From Chondrilla cf. caribensis (lineage: Eukaryota; Porifera; Demospongiae; Chondrillida; Chondrillidae): a DNA stretch of 64,000 nucleotides. Shown here in pieces: positions 1 through 10,914 of the stretch. How positions within the stretch are numbered: the first letter of the stretch is position 1; every line of letters begins with the position of its first letter. The notes beneath the pieces were generated by a model. That model searched no databases. It was not told the origin of the DNA and saw only the letters and a program-made list of their open reading frames with translations. The position numbers and the translations under genes were made by a program. The DNA lies in contig OZ026555.1 of the NCBI GenBank assembly GCA_964020155.1, positions 2,236,282-2,300,281 of the forward strand, in the 5' to 3' direction.

Positions 1-357
1 AGACAATCTGTTGAAACATGCACTATGTCTGAATCAGAGAACTCGAGAATCGATGCTGTATTGAGGGATCCGAAAATAAAAAATGCCATCCAGCTTGGAG
101 CAGAATTAACCAAAGTGCTCTTTACAGATGAAGAGCTAGCAGGCAGTAGTCTTACCGGTAGAAAAGTGCATGGTAGTGCCAAGCAGCCCCTGGATCCCAT
201 TAGAATGCACTTGTTAGATACTTTAATCAAGCAAAAGTATCCTAATATGTGTGAGGCAGAATTTGCATCTATCAGAGGGGCTATTAGAATTGCCATTGGA
301 AACAGGTGCAAGTACATCAGATTGAAGATGGCTTCCAAGAACCAAACTCTTATTTAG
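1..357 (+). CDS. BEN-domain protein, C-terminal exon (5' part outside window)
   Basis: The frame is open from base 1 to a TAA ending at 357, with the first in-window ATG at 25, so this is probably the last exon of a gene entering from the left. From that ATG the ORF is 110 aa. Residues about 25-100 read like a BEN domain: a hydrophobic stretch, then LFTDEELAGSS, a PLDP motif, and a helical end with IRGAIRIAIGNRC. BEN domains bind DNA or mediate protein contacts in chromatin factors and in some transposon and viral proteins. AT-rich sequence follows, with AATAAA-like motifs near 499. The start is uncertain. Domestication from a mobile element is possible but not shown here. Confidence 0.6.
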   Translation, partial: RQSVETCTMSESENSRIDAVLRDPKIKNAIQLGAELTKVLFTDEELAGSSLTGRKVHGSAKQPLDPIRMHLLDTLIKQKYPNMCEAEFASIRGAIRIAIGNRCKYIRLKMASKNQTLI

Positions 358-604
358 ATCATGTTTATTTATTTTAGTACGTCTCTTGTAATCAATAATA
401 CTCACTACATTAAGACATTATACCCGATTTGTATGATTAAAAAATTCAATGTGTAGCTTATATATATATAGTATAATATACATGTATAATAATATTAAAA
501 TAAATAATAACATTCTCTACTACGTACATACATACGTAAGTCAATATACAGAGTTAAAATGGCAACAATACAATAAAAACATGCTGACAATGATAGTTCT
601 GTGT

Positions 605-1603
605 TCAATAGCCTGTAGCTTCTCCCTTCACTTCCAGTACTTTAGGCATTACCTTTTTAAGATGGTCAATATATCTTGAACACTTCTCCACAGTGACTGT
701 ACTCCAGAACTGTCCAATCCCTTGCAGCAACTCATCTTTATTCATTGGCTTATATGTTGTTCGGAGGAAATGTTTGAGCTCATGCCAGACATTCTCAATA
801 GGATTGAGGTCTGGGCTCTCTGGTGGAGTGGGCATCAGTCCAATATTGTTGTCTTTTAAGAAGTTTCTTGTGGACAATGACTTATGGCATGGGGCATTAT
901 CTTGCTGAAGACGGCCATTAGGTAGTGTGTCATTAAGGAAAGGCAACAAATGGGTTCGTAAAATTTCCTGATATACCAAACTGTCCACAGATGAATTTAA
1001 TATACAAATATTCGTGGCCCCTCTCTTAGATATGCCGGCCCACACCATCACCTTGTATGGGTGTTTTGCTTTAGCCTTTGGTTTTGGGGGAGCTCCAACC
1101 TTTCTATAACTGAAAGTTCTGTGGTTCTCGAGCTGAATCATCGACTCGTCTGTCCAAACAATATCGTTAAAATCGTTCTCCATGTTTTCTGTTACCCATT
1201 GGATCCTTTTCTCCTTATTCTTCTCTCGTATCATTTGGCAGTAACGGCTGCCGTGAAAAGTCCATCCAAGTAGCCTTCTCGCTCGAATTATCAATGTCTT
1301 CGACACGTTATATCCTTTGTCCGATAATATTTTATGGAGTTGCATCGCTGTAGTTTCGTCGTCTTCTTGCAGACGATTTTCGATGACGCTTAATATTTCA
1401 GGGGTTAGCTTGAATTTACCACCCGATCCTGGGTGTCGCTCCAAAGTTCCGTGCTTGACGTACTTCTGAACCGTCATCCATATCGTCTTCTTGGGGACTT
1501 GCATGCCTTCTTCCTTCAGGACTTTCGATATCTTCCCATAAGATAGCTTTTCTTCGAAGTAAAGCTGAACTATGCGCTGTTTACAATACATCGAGAGAGT
1601 CAT
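605..1603 (-). CDS. Tc1/mariner-type transposase, apparently intact
   Basis: About 332 aa from the internal Met at 1603; the ORF itself runs up to 1672, but the extra 23 residues are hydrophobic and unlike the family. The protein has an N-terminal helix-turn-helix region (IVQLYFEEKLSYGKISKVL), a basic Gly-rich linker (RHPGSGGKFKL), then the DDE catalytic core: VWTDES, LQQDNAPCH and SPDLNPIENVW. There are 34 residues between the second D and the E, the DD34E spacing of Tc1 elements. MVWAGISKRG is also typical. Transposases of this family cut and paste DNA between terminal inverted repeats into TA sites. I could not locate convincing terminal repeats, so element borders are unknown. No stop or frameshift is seen. 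Confidence 0.92.
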   Translation of the reverse strand: MTLSMYCKQRIVQLYFEEKLSYGKISKVLKEEGMQVPKKTIWMTVQKYVKHGTLERHPGSGGKFKLTPEILSVIENRLQEDDETTAMQLHKILSDKGYNVSKTLIIRARRLLGWTFHGSRYCQMIREKNKEKRIQWVTENMENDFNDIVWTDESMIQLENHRTFSYRKVGAPPKPKAKAKHPYKVMVWAGISKRGATNICILNSSVDSLVYQEILRTHLLPFLNDTLPNGRLQQDNAPCHKSLSTRNFLKDNNIGLMPTPPESPDLNPIENVWHELKHFLRTTYKPMNKDELLQGIGQFWSTVTVEKCSRYIDHLKKVMPKVLEVKGEATGY

Positions 1604-1699
1604 GATAAAGAAAAGCGAGAAACAAAATACGTACGCAGCCGTCTGAAAACAATCACTCGAACAAACTACCACTTCGAAACGTGTCGAGTACGTTATATG

Positions 1700-1830
1700 T
1701 TACAGTTTTTAGCCGTTCATCCGTTAACGGTTAACGGTTCGTCCGTTAACGATTAACAGTTCATCCGTTAACGGTTAACGGATAAAATAATCGGTTAACC
1801 TCTGGCGTTTAACGGTTCACCGTTACCTTT
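1700..1830. repeat. Imperfect tandem repeat rich in GTTAACGG
   Basis: Several degenerate copies of a roughly 20-bp unit containing the palindromic core cgttaacgg lie between the transposase and the segmental duplication border. It may be the subterminal part of the Tc1 element or an independent satellite. Confidence 0.5.
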
Positions 1831-2284
1831 TCCATGAACCGTACTGTACATGAAGCAGCAAATTCTCTTTTATCGTTGTTCAAAGGAAAGGTGTCTTTGC
1901 TTTGCTGTTTTCTGTGTTTAGACAGGAATAAAATCTTTCCAGATTTATCACTTTCGTTCATTTTCTTCTTGTTATTGCAAATCAATTCTTTCGCTGCTCA
2001 TTTCGGGGCTTTTTTCTTGAACTCCAGAAATACCACTTCAAGGTGTTGAGTGAAGTATAGAGTAAACTAAAGAACGGGTACACCTGTACTTGTCCATACC
2101 CGTATCTGTTCCATGTGTGTTTTCAGAAAACAGGTACAAGTATCCTATGTGTGTTTAAGTTAGCAAATAAAATTCACAAATGTCACATGGTTCATGTAAT
2201 TCGGGAATATTTAGTTCTGCAATAACGGAGTACAGTAGGTCCTGGAGGAAAGTAGTGATTCTGGATCATACGAAAATGGCATAC

Positions 2285-5200
2285 CTTAATGCATGGATCC
2301 TCTGTGGTGATCTCAAGAACAGATGTGGCATTCATTAAGCCTTTCACAATACATGAGAGAAGCTTTTCAATTGGTGAATCCTCAGTAAACTGCAATCATA
2401 ATAAAAATGATATTAAACCTTACATACTAATGTTCAAGTAATCCATACACAGGGTTCAAATTTAAGGATTTTTTCAAGTTGCCCACAGGACAAACTAATG
2501 GAAAAATTAGATAGCCCATGGGAGAATTAGGTTGTACAAATAATTTGTATAATAATATGTAATATAATTGCCAATCCTTGAAAATTACATTTAGGGGCAC
2601 TCACGTATGTATCTACAACTATGTGCTGTGGCCAAAATGATTCAAGAGTATGCAGGTTTAGTATCATTGATTGAGCAGATAAATAGCTGTGAAAGTGGTC
2701 TAAAATATTAATATTATAAAAACTGTCCTTAGTGTAAAATGAATGCATCCTGGTTCACTATTGCAATTGAGACAACAAAATGTAGATTAGTATAAAAATT
2801 ATGACAAACATAATCAGCCATTCTATGTCGTCATATTGCAAATGGCTGTCAAACCCACGTACAGATTGAGAAGCCGATTTTAAGGGGATCCAAGGGATAA
2901 TTCGACGCTATGCTCCATAGGAAAGTAATTGGAAGTTTTTACTTTGTTAGATTGATGAATCGACGCGACGAATAATCTGTGCAAACCTTTCCAAGAGCTT
3001 AAAATTTTCGATTGGAGTACTCAACACTGTGGAATGATTTGTACCTGCATATAACAGTTACTGTAGCATGGTTGTCCAGCGGGCAACCAATTAGCCAATT
3101 TTTCATTGTCCGAAGGAATTTTTAGTCGGCTCTGACGACCAGACAACCATTAAATTTGAGCCCTGCATACAGCCTTGGAAATTAGATTCTGCTTCATTTA
3201 TTTAATGTGCTGAAAAATCCAAACTTGATGCAATATTGATTCGTCTATGATATAAATCACAATATACAATTGGTCAGATATTAATTACATGTGAACCATT
3301 TGTATGTTACATACAAATGGTTCACATGTATTTAATATCCGTCCAATTGTATATTGTGATTTATATCATAGATGGATCAATATCCTAAGAAGTAATTTAA
3401 ATTGACACACTTGTGAGGATACCACCCCTCACACTCATGACTACCTTGTAGTCCCTCAAAGACCTACACTAAAGACATAACCCATTTCAGGTAAATCCTA
3501 GTCTATAGAGAAACCACGGTTGTGGTCCAGATGCCTTTGCCTAGAATCCCATAATGTGTAAGCTGGTTGGTTACAAGGCTTATGCATGACTGGTCAGTAC
3601 TCTTACTCAGCCTTTTACTAATTTAACAGTTACTTTGAATGCAGATGTGACAATGAACTCCAGCCAATCCAGTGCTGCTGCCTTTCTACAGAATAGTTCA
3701 TCGCCCAATTCTCCTGTTGAACTAGCTGAACTACGATTGGTAACATTTATCTACAGAAACAATAAAACATTAAGCAATAATTACTTTTGATCTATGTAAT
3801 GGTGAAAAATATATACTGCATAGAAATTTGGACTTTGGCTTGGTTCACCAAATTATAATTTATAACCACAAAATTTCAGTCCATAAGTAATGCTCCAATG
3901 CATCTAATTGGAAACATGGTTGGTTTGAATGAAATCTTAATTTTTTCTTTCTGTGAAAGTTCCCTGTTATACCATATGTAGCTTAGTTCTGTGCCAAGTA
4001 GTAAATCATTATTATAATAATTTTCAATTAATGTCCTAGCCTGCCACTTGTCAGTTAGTCTCGTACCAAGACCCAACTTCTTTAATAACATAAACCCTAA
4101 AACATCTAACTCCCTAATTGCTACTATTTTAGGTACATAACATAATTTGTCCTTCAACCTACATGCCTATGGGAGCTGCCTCCCCTAACTCATGAGCTGT
4201 AACTCATGGACTAGAGACCTTGGGCCTCTCACTCTATGCTCCTCAATCCAAGAAACATAGGGTTATTCGACCCTGGTCTATGCATGGCAAATGCCAACTC
4301 TCAATGCTATAACTGCACTATTGTTACATAAAATTCATTACACTTATGATCCGTTATTCTGGATCTGATCTTTGAACACACACACACATAATCATCATTG
4401 TTCAGCTACTGTAAAGTTGCAAAACAGACATAGTATGTTGTCATGATACATGCTGAAACTGTAACTTGTGGACTTATGACCTTGGGCCTCTTGGTCTATG
4501 TTCTGTAATCCAAGAAATATTGGGTTATTTGACCATGTTTACTTATGATGTCCATTCATGGATAACCCCAGCTTGCAATTATACTATTGTACTATTATTA
4601 TATTAATATTGATTACATTTGTATCCTGATTTCCTGGATCTAATCCTCGAGCACACATACACACATTCATTGACAATCATCACTGTTCAGCTACTGTAAA
4701 GTTGCAACACAGACATAATACACTGTTATGATACATGCTGAGAACATAATTCTGACTCACCATCCCATCTATGATCAATTTTTTCAAGTCACATTTCAAT
4801 AGAACATCAGTTACAATGTAAACTGGTACATGACCAAGTCTGGCACAAGTGATACTGCTGTTTGGTGGCAATGTTTCAGAGAATAGCTTCCAATCTATGG
4901 CAAAAACATAAATACAGTATTATCAAGTAATGCAGGACTTGGATTGTTTGAGGAATACACATACAGCCATGTAACTGTGGAAATCATTCAAGTGCTAACA
5001 AAGAGACTTACAGGTAATCTGCCGAGTTAATTTTGTTATTAAAATATTATAATAGTGGTGATATCATAGTGGTGGTGTAGCATTATTGTGGCAAACCACA
5101 AAAAGACTAAAAATACACACAACGAAAAATCGTTTTTGGGCAAATAAAAATTCTTATTTACCAACAACAGATCCCAAATACATGTACAAAACATACATGG

Positions 5201-8200
5201 TGTGAACTATCAATACATATCACTTGATAATATATTATAGAGTGGTATATACTCCCAATTGCAACTTCATGTCACGTCAAAAGATATTTGCAAAACAGCT
5301 CAAAACCCTTATTGCAATATACCTTGCTGGTGAAGCTGAGAAAATGACAACGAATCAACAGATTTGGATGCATGAAGGGACCTCATCATGTCCCTCAGTG
5401 GTTCTCCGAACTTCAGGAAAGGCTTTGGCCCAGTGAATTCCATGCCTTTCACAGTGGGATGGTGTTTAATACAATAGTTCAATGCCGTTACTTCATAGCT
5501 TGATCTCGCGGCAATGGAAATGAGGCCATTAGGGAATATCTGAGGGAGAACTTTGGCAGCTATGTCTGGATTATTGGCCTCAAACAGGGAGATGATCAGG
5601 AGCATCTTATGATCTTCCTCCCTAATCTTCTTCTGGCACATCTCTTGGAGGGTGCTTGTCTCGAGTTTCTTCAGTGAGGTGATTCCGGCATAATACTTCC
5701 AGATTTCACCCATTTCCACACGTCCTAGATGCTCCTCCCATAGTAAAGCATGCTCACTATCTGGCAGTGTGCCGATATGCACTGCAGCAAGCATCTCCTG
5801 GATGCTTTTGTGCAGGTAGTGGTAAAGGCAAATGTTACCACGCTCACGAAGTGAATCAACAACTTCAACAAAAAGGAGCCCATATATACTGCCACGCTTC
5901 TCATATTGGATCAGATTTCCAATGTCTTGTTTGGTCAAAAGTAGTCGCTGTTCTGTGCTGCAACATTCAAATGCCTTCTGGCAGAGTTCATAGAAACCTG
6001 GGAAGTCCTTTTCTGGAACAGTCAAAAGATTTTTCATGGCTATTTCTTCATCATCTTTACTGTTGAGGAGTTCGGCAATGATGTATTCCTGGTATATACC
6101 AGTTTGGGTCTCGGGAATACCATGATCTCCTCGTAAATCATGAACTTTACAAACGATTTCGAGAACAATTGGAATGCGACACATTCCACGTACATGAGGG
6201 AGCTGACATAGCCTATCTTTCAGTTTCTTGACAACTGACTGATCGGATCCTTTAAAATATTTATCAATGTATTCCTCAATGTGTTCTTTTTTGAACCCCA
6301 GTATTTCAACATGACGATGGGGGTCGGTCACCAAAGTGAAAAGTTTCTTGCAGGTGACAGGTCGGGTTGTGATCACAACATCACACTCGCTCAGGTACAG
6401 AGTGGGGTCATATGTTAAAAGAATTTTCTTGAGGAACGAACACGACCTCAGGGATTCTTCCAGCTCATCGTAGCCATCCAAAATGAACATCACATTTCTT
6501 CCACGACTTTGGTCGAGAGCATCACAAACATTATAGCTATTGACAGATTTCGAAGCATATTTCACAAAAAGGTGCTTCAGGTCAAGTTCTTCATCCTGTT
6601 TCATTCTGAAAATGAGTTCTCTTAGTTCCACAAGTACTACCATCTGGTAGTTGTTTGGTAGTTTCTTTGAGGATAGATCCTTGCAAAGTTGTCGTGAAAG
6701 GGTGCTCTTCCCACACCCAGGTGCCCCACTGATCACAATTCTGCGTCCGGTGGACGGTTCGTCATCTCCAAAATCAAGAATTTCTTCATATTTTATTGAT
6801 CCTGATTTGCTATGTACAGCGTCAATGCCTTGCATAGTGGCCTCAAGGAATTCACTGATTTGCATCTTGTTCTTCAAAATTCTCTGTCCTCTGTCAATGA
6901 CTGCCAGCTCTATATACTCCAGTTTTGGACGATCAATCTTGGCAGGTACAGAAGGGAGCCTACCGTAGTACAGCTTTAGCTGAGAGAACCATTTTTGGTA
7001 GATCTAGGGACAAATTGGAGAATTTATAGTATATTAGCATGTTACAAGGATCTGTAATGCACATCAGTGAAGTATGAAGTTAATTCTAAATAACTGCCAC
7101 AAAAGTGAAAAGCACTACACACTGTGAAATGAAACTGGACTAATGTGATTGAACGATTTGTATCAAAAGAAACCTAAAAACTACCTAAACTACCTAAACA
7201 TTGTAATATTGGAGCCCCATGCAATTAAAGGATTACATGGATAGGAACATATGAGACTGCTATGGACAGGAAGCCACAGTACGGCATTATCTAGCCTCAC
7301 CAAACTGTTTGGTATTTACAAAGAGTCCTCAAATATGTGCTGTGTATAATACATTCACTTGCAGCAATTTATTCCATGTGTTAGGATATACGTAGTCAAT
7401 ACAAATTTGATTTATCCACTTACATTACTGGATGCCCAACATCACACTCATAGTTGTGATGATCTCCATACTAGTGTTGGGCGGTATACCGGTATTAGTT
7501 GAATTACGGTACCGAGTTCATACCGTTCTGGTATATATTGTACGTTTATTCAAACCGGAAACCGGATACCAATTATACCGTGACAAAATTGTATAGTATA
7601 CAGTATCCGCATAACTATTCGTGCAGCTGTGCAAGAGTGCCAGTGTATGTAGTGAAGATTATCTACGCATGTAGATTGCTTCTGCGACCGTGAACGATAA
7701 AGCTGAAAAAAGAATGGACAAAAGGTGTATCACCGTCGTAAACTTATTTATGTTTCAAACAAAAAATGGACAGAAAGCGCATTGCTGTCATAAACCTACG
7801 AATTTAGTTTACCAAAGCGATTTGAAGAGTTTCTATTGCTATTGGATAGTTATGTCAAAACTAGTAAGCCAGAGCAGTACAAAAAGCATTGTATGAACTA
7901 TTTTGGTCCCAAGCTGGGAACAGATGGAAAAAGCGTTGATGATGGCAGTGCTGTATGCCGAGGTTGTCGAAAACAAGTGGAAGCAAAGCACGGGAATACC
8001 TCCAACTTGTTGGCACACTTCTGAACAAGCCACTCCTCAGCCATTAGTATAGTATATAGAATAGAATTATTAGAATAGTAGGTATGTAGTTATACTAGAA
8101 TATTTTTCAGAAATACCGTGGTACTATATTTGTCAATACGGTTCAACACTATTCCATACATTAGTATTATATTATGTGGAATATCCCTGGGGTGAATAAT

Positions 8201-9142
8201 ATTCTGAATAAATTACATTGCTGAGGAGTGTAAGAGCAGAAACCTAACCAGGCATGCAAGCTAGGTGCAGATTGACTCACCAAAGAAATAGCTTCTTCAG
8301 ACAATTCAACTTTATGTATGACTACGGCATGTTGCTGCAAGTCTCTTTGATCCTGCAATAACATGATGAAGTAGACAGACAGTGAAGTACGTATTGGAAA
8401 TAGTGGTCCACGAGTGCATAGGACAACTATAAATATCAGATGTCTTTGTTTGTACATATACGTCTAGCTAGGAAAACCATGTCATTCAATGAGAACTGTA
8501 CTTATTATAGTATAAATGAAACTAAATAGACGACCGTAAAATTTGACCCCTGACAAGACTACAATTATTATAAGTCCCATCAAATACTTCAATAGAAACC
8601 ACTCGTTATATACATGCACACAGGCAGTCTCATACATTCAAGTATACATTACCTGAGCACTGACAACAGATTGTAGTTGGCGTTCAAGTTTCTCTGCCAC
8701 ATCCTTATGACTACGGTAGCTGTCAGCTATGTTTATAAAGAAGCAGAACACATATAGATGCATCTTGAAGTTTATGCAAAGTGTTATATTACTGTATGGA
8801 CGGAAAGTTTTGCAGGACAAAACTTTTGCAAATCGATCAATTTTGTGAATTTCTTGAAAAAAAATTTTGTGTTTTTAACCCCCATTGCATTGATTGTCAG
8901 ATGATTGCATCATTGGGCATCATGAATAAAACTCCCGCAAATACCAGTTTCTTTGCGAAATTCAGGAAACTTTTAGTCCACGAAACTTTCCCACTATCCA
9001 GTATATTGAGACTGCGTGCATTGTACTTGCAATATTATACTAACAGCTTATAAGCACTCACACATTATTCTCTGTATCTCAGTGATCCACCCAGGTGACC
9101 ATTGGAGAATACAGCAGTGGAGCTTCTCAGGTGAATACCAAT
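2285..9142 (-). CDS. NACHT-domain NLR-type gene, left copy (partial, interrupted)
   Basis: Exons in transcription order: 9062-9142, 8653-8726, 8281-8352, (exon 4 disrupted near 7440-7471), 5323-7003 (NACHT), 4761-4894, 3634-3750, 2285-2389. Each has AG/GT borders, and phases agree except at exon 4. The protein would have an unassigned N-terminal region, NACHT NTPase, then LRR-like strands (for example LKKLIIDGM). The first exon needs an upstream donor in phase 1. Exon 4, intact on the right as TIMLMCGDHHYY, is here only a GDHHNYECDVG remnant directly abutting a hAT element. Duplication homology ends at 1851, so the later LRR-like and death-fold exons of the right copy are missing. It may be a pseudogene or a shorter NLR; the NACHT exon itself has no stop. 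Confidence 0.75.
2450..3165. mobile_element. Candidate 716-bp non-autonomous TIR element
   Basis: Ends are inverted repeats (cagggttcaaattta on the left; the right end read inversely is cagggctcaaattta), flanked by cataca on both sides (2444-2449 and 3166-3171). No transposase. It lies in an intron of the left NACHT gene. The left end is also present in the right paralog (near 56605), but the rest is shorter there, so insertion predates the duplication. A segment at about 2826-2960 is related in inverted orientation to 42360-42490. Confidence 0.55.
3233..3383. repeat. Near-perfect palindrome, 74-bp arms
   Basis: Arms 3233-3306 and 3310-3383 are reverse complements with few mismatches around a 3-bp spacer. 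The right paralog (about 56995-57075) has only one arm, so an inverted duplication arose in the left copy, or one arm was lost on the right. Intronic. Confidence 0.85.
4190..4740. repeat. Two-copy tandem repeat of about 280 bp in an intron
   Basis: Two diverged copies share the phrases gaccttgggcctct and ttcagctactgtaaagttgc. The same pair occurs in the right paralog at about 58210-58780, so it predates the segmental duplication. No coding potential seen. Confidence 0.7.
5323..7003 (-). CDS. NACHT exon, left NLR copy
   Basis: A 1681-nt exon between acceptor ccctag and donor CAAG|gtatat, starting in phase 0 (IYQKWFSQLKLYYG) and ending in phase 1. Counting from the Met at 6877, Walker A is GAPGCGKST (residues 51-59), Walker B is FILDGYDEL (131-139) with the acidic D-x-x-D-E arrangement typical of NACHT, and VVITTRP (167-173) fits the sensor-1 strand. 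LGFKKEHIEEYI follows, as in NACHT proteins. The remainder is a helical winged-helix-like region. NACHT ATPases act as oligomerisation switches of cytosolic innate-immune receptors. If the donor is not used, the frame stops at 5309. The right paralog exon has the same length. Confidence 0.93.
7472..8151 (+). mobile_element. hAT-type element remnant with BED zinc-finger fragment
   Basis: Terminal inverted repeats tagtgttgg/tagtgttga are flanked by 8-bp target duplications ctccatac (7464-7471) and ttccatac (8152-8159), one mismatch, the duplication size of hAT elements. A short plus-strand ORF (7836-8024) carries CRGCRKQVEAKHGNTSNL, the C-x2-C...H pattern of a BED finger, ending before the rest of a transposase. 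The right NACHT paralog has no element at this place (gatctccataaata near 61338), an approximately empty site. The insertion abuts the exon-4 remnant of the left NLR gene. Confidence 0.85.
8792..9001. mobile_element. MITE, about 210 bp, TA target site
   Basis: Ends ctgtatggacggaaagttt and, inverted, ctggatagtgggaaagttt are flanked by TA. It lies in the first intron of the left NACHT gene and is absent from the right copy. Similar GGAAA-TTTT-rich ends occur at 17161-17351 and related ones at 27334-27590. Confidence 0.7.
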
Positions 9143-9259
9143 CTACACATGTGGAGAAATTAATATTATGTATATTTATGTGTGTAATAACGATATCACT
9201 AGTATATCAACAATTGTTCACTATATATAATACAGAAGAAATGAGGAAGGAAGAACACA

Positions 9260-10850
9260 TTACAATAATAATAACAAATTATAATAATAATAAGAATATG
9301 ATATCATTGTGAAAGTAATAGTATAGCAAATAGTGTCCAGTATAGTCTAAATAAATTGGTAAAAGAATTAGATAATAATGAAACACAAAGGAACACATAA
9401 AAAGTAAAATTAACACAGCATATAAAATACAACAATAATAAATAATAATATATAACAACTGAATAATACACATTGGATAATTATACCAATAAAGATTATC
9501 ATCAATAAACAAATAATAAATAAGCAAGAAACAATAGATTAATATTAAGCAATAGGATTGGCAGTTACTGTACATGCGTGACAAAATTAATAAACACTTT
9601 ATACCAATGTTATATTCAAAAATTGCATGAACAATTTGATTCATAATTTTGAATGTCAGTACTAGTAAATAATTATTTTAAAATTCAATTAAATTTATAA
9701 GCAATAAAATGAATTTAGTTCAAGCAGGCAAAATCTTACAACACATTTATGTTCAGACTAGTTGATGTCAATTTACCTATTATATTCATTTATGAATCTA
9801 ATTATGAATTCAATTATATATCTAATGGATTTCATAAAAATTATTTATTTCTTATATATTCATTTCTTTGCAAACTCAAAAAATAATCACAACTTACACT
9901 GAATACTACACACAATTAACACAATACTACAGGAATTTCAAATTTAAAAACAATACTAAATAATTGATATTCAACTAGTGTATACACTTATTTATATTTG
10001 CTATGATGAAGTGATAAATTAGCAATCATACAATAATTAGTGTTAAGTTAAAAATATAAAAGATGATAAACAGCCTACTTTTTATCCATTTTTATATCGC
10101 TCCATTTATTACCCATGCAATGATCTTACTTTATTATATGTATAGTAACATTTTACAGCACTGGTAGTCTCTTAATAAACATGCATAGATCTTATTGCAT
10201 CAAATTGTTTACTCTTAGACTACAATCTGCATATTATTAATTCAATATAAGTACGTATATGAAGTGATAAATTAGCAATCATACAATAATTATTGCTAAA
10301 TTAAAATATAAAAGACAATAAGCAACCTGCTTTTTATCCATTTTTAAATCGCTCCATTTATTACCCATGCAATGATCTTACTTTATTATATGTATAGTAA
10401 CATTATACAGCACTCAGTCTGATAGTCTCTTGATAAGCATGCATAGATCTTATTGTATCAAATTGTTTACTCTACTTTCTGAATATTATGAATTCACTAT
10501 AATTATACATATATGGTATATATTGATGTATATCAAATACAATATTATTTACTCACAGTAACGAATGTAAAAATTTTAAAATATAAAAACATTAATTTAT
10601 TCATCACTCTATCACCTTTGGTATAATAGCACTCTGTAGTGCTCTCACATGGATGTGGTATTCTTCCAACTGATTTACATGGAACCTCCATAATTCAACA
10701 ACTTCACATCATCTATAATCTGATCACATTCTGACATATCTGAAAATCTATAGATTGCACTATGAAAACCTCTATGATCTGACATGTAATTGTTGTCCCA
10801 ACTCCCAAGTGAATGTCGGATAATCAAGATTCCACTGTGTCCTTTAAATT
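9260..10850. other. AT-rich region without recognised gene; contains a direct repeat
   Basis: Very AT-rich sequence with no credible coding exon. A segment of about 190 bp at 10008-10200 (starting gaagtgataaattagcaatc) is repeated directly at 10261-10450. The 121-aa frame at 9279-9644 is low-complexity Ile/Leu/Tyr translation of AT-rich DNA and was not called. Confidence 0.6.
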
Positions 10851-10914
10851 ATAATTTTCTGTAGTATACTAATCTGTAGTATACTAATCCGTACATCCAT
10901 GCACGCAATCTTAC

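Larger units (their letters stand above)
1851..9260. repeat. Segmental duplication, left copy (partner 56012-62415)
   Basis: Sequence from gaagcagcaaattctc at about 1851 to the tacagaagaaatga stretch near 9230 is collinear with 56012-62415, same orientation, about 54 kb apart. It contains all left NACHT exons and their introns. The copies differ by lineage-specific insertions: a hAT element (7472-8151), a small TIR element (8792-9001), an inverted duplication (3233-3383) and about 100 bp near 5035-5150 on the left; an insertion of about 340 bp near 57820-58160 and a duplicated exon-4 block on the right. The left border is abrupt: upstream of 1851 no match to the right copy is seen. Confidence 0.9.

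Noticed and set aside
3876..4157. 93-codon minus frame in the left NACHT intron
   Set aside because: The right paralog breaks the frame by indels, and no splice borders fit the phases of neighbouring exons.
5767..6066. 99-codon plus-strand frame within the NACHT exon (also 6651-6968 and 60579-60896)
   Set aside because: Antisense shadows of the NACHT coding exon.
9279..9644. 121-aa frame rich in Tyr, Ile, Leu
   Set aside because: AT-rich low-complexity sequence without splice or start context; the paralogous region does not preserve it.
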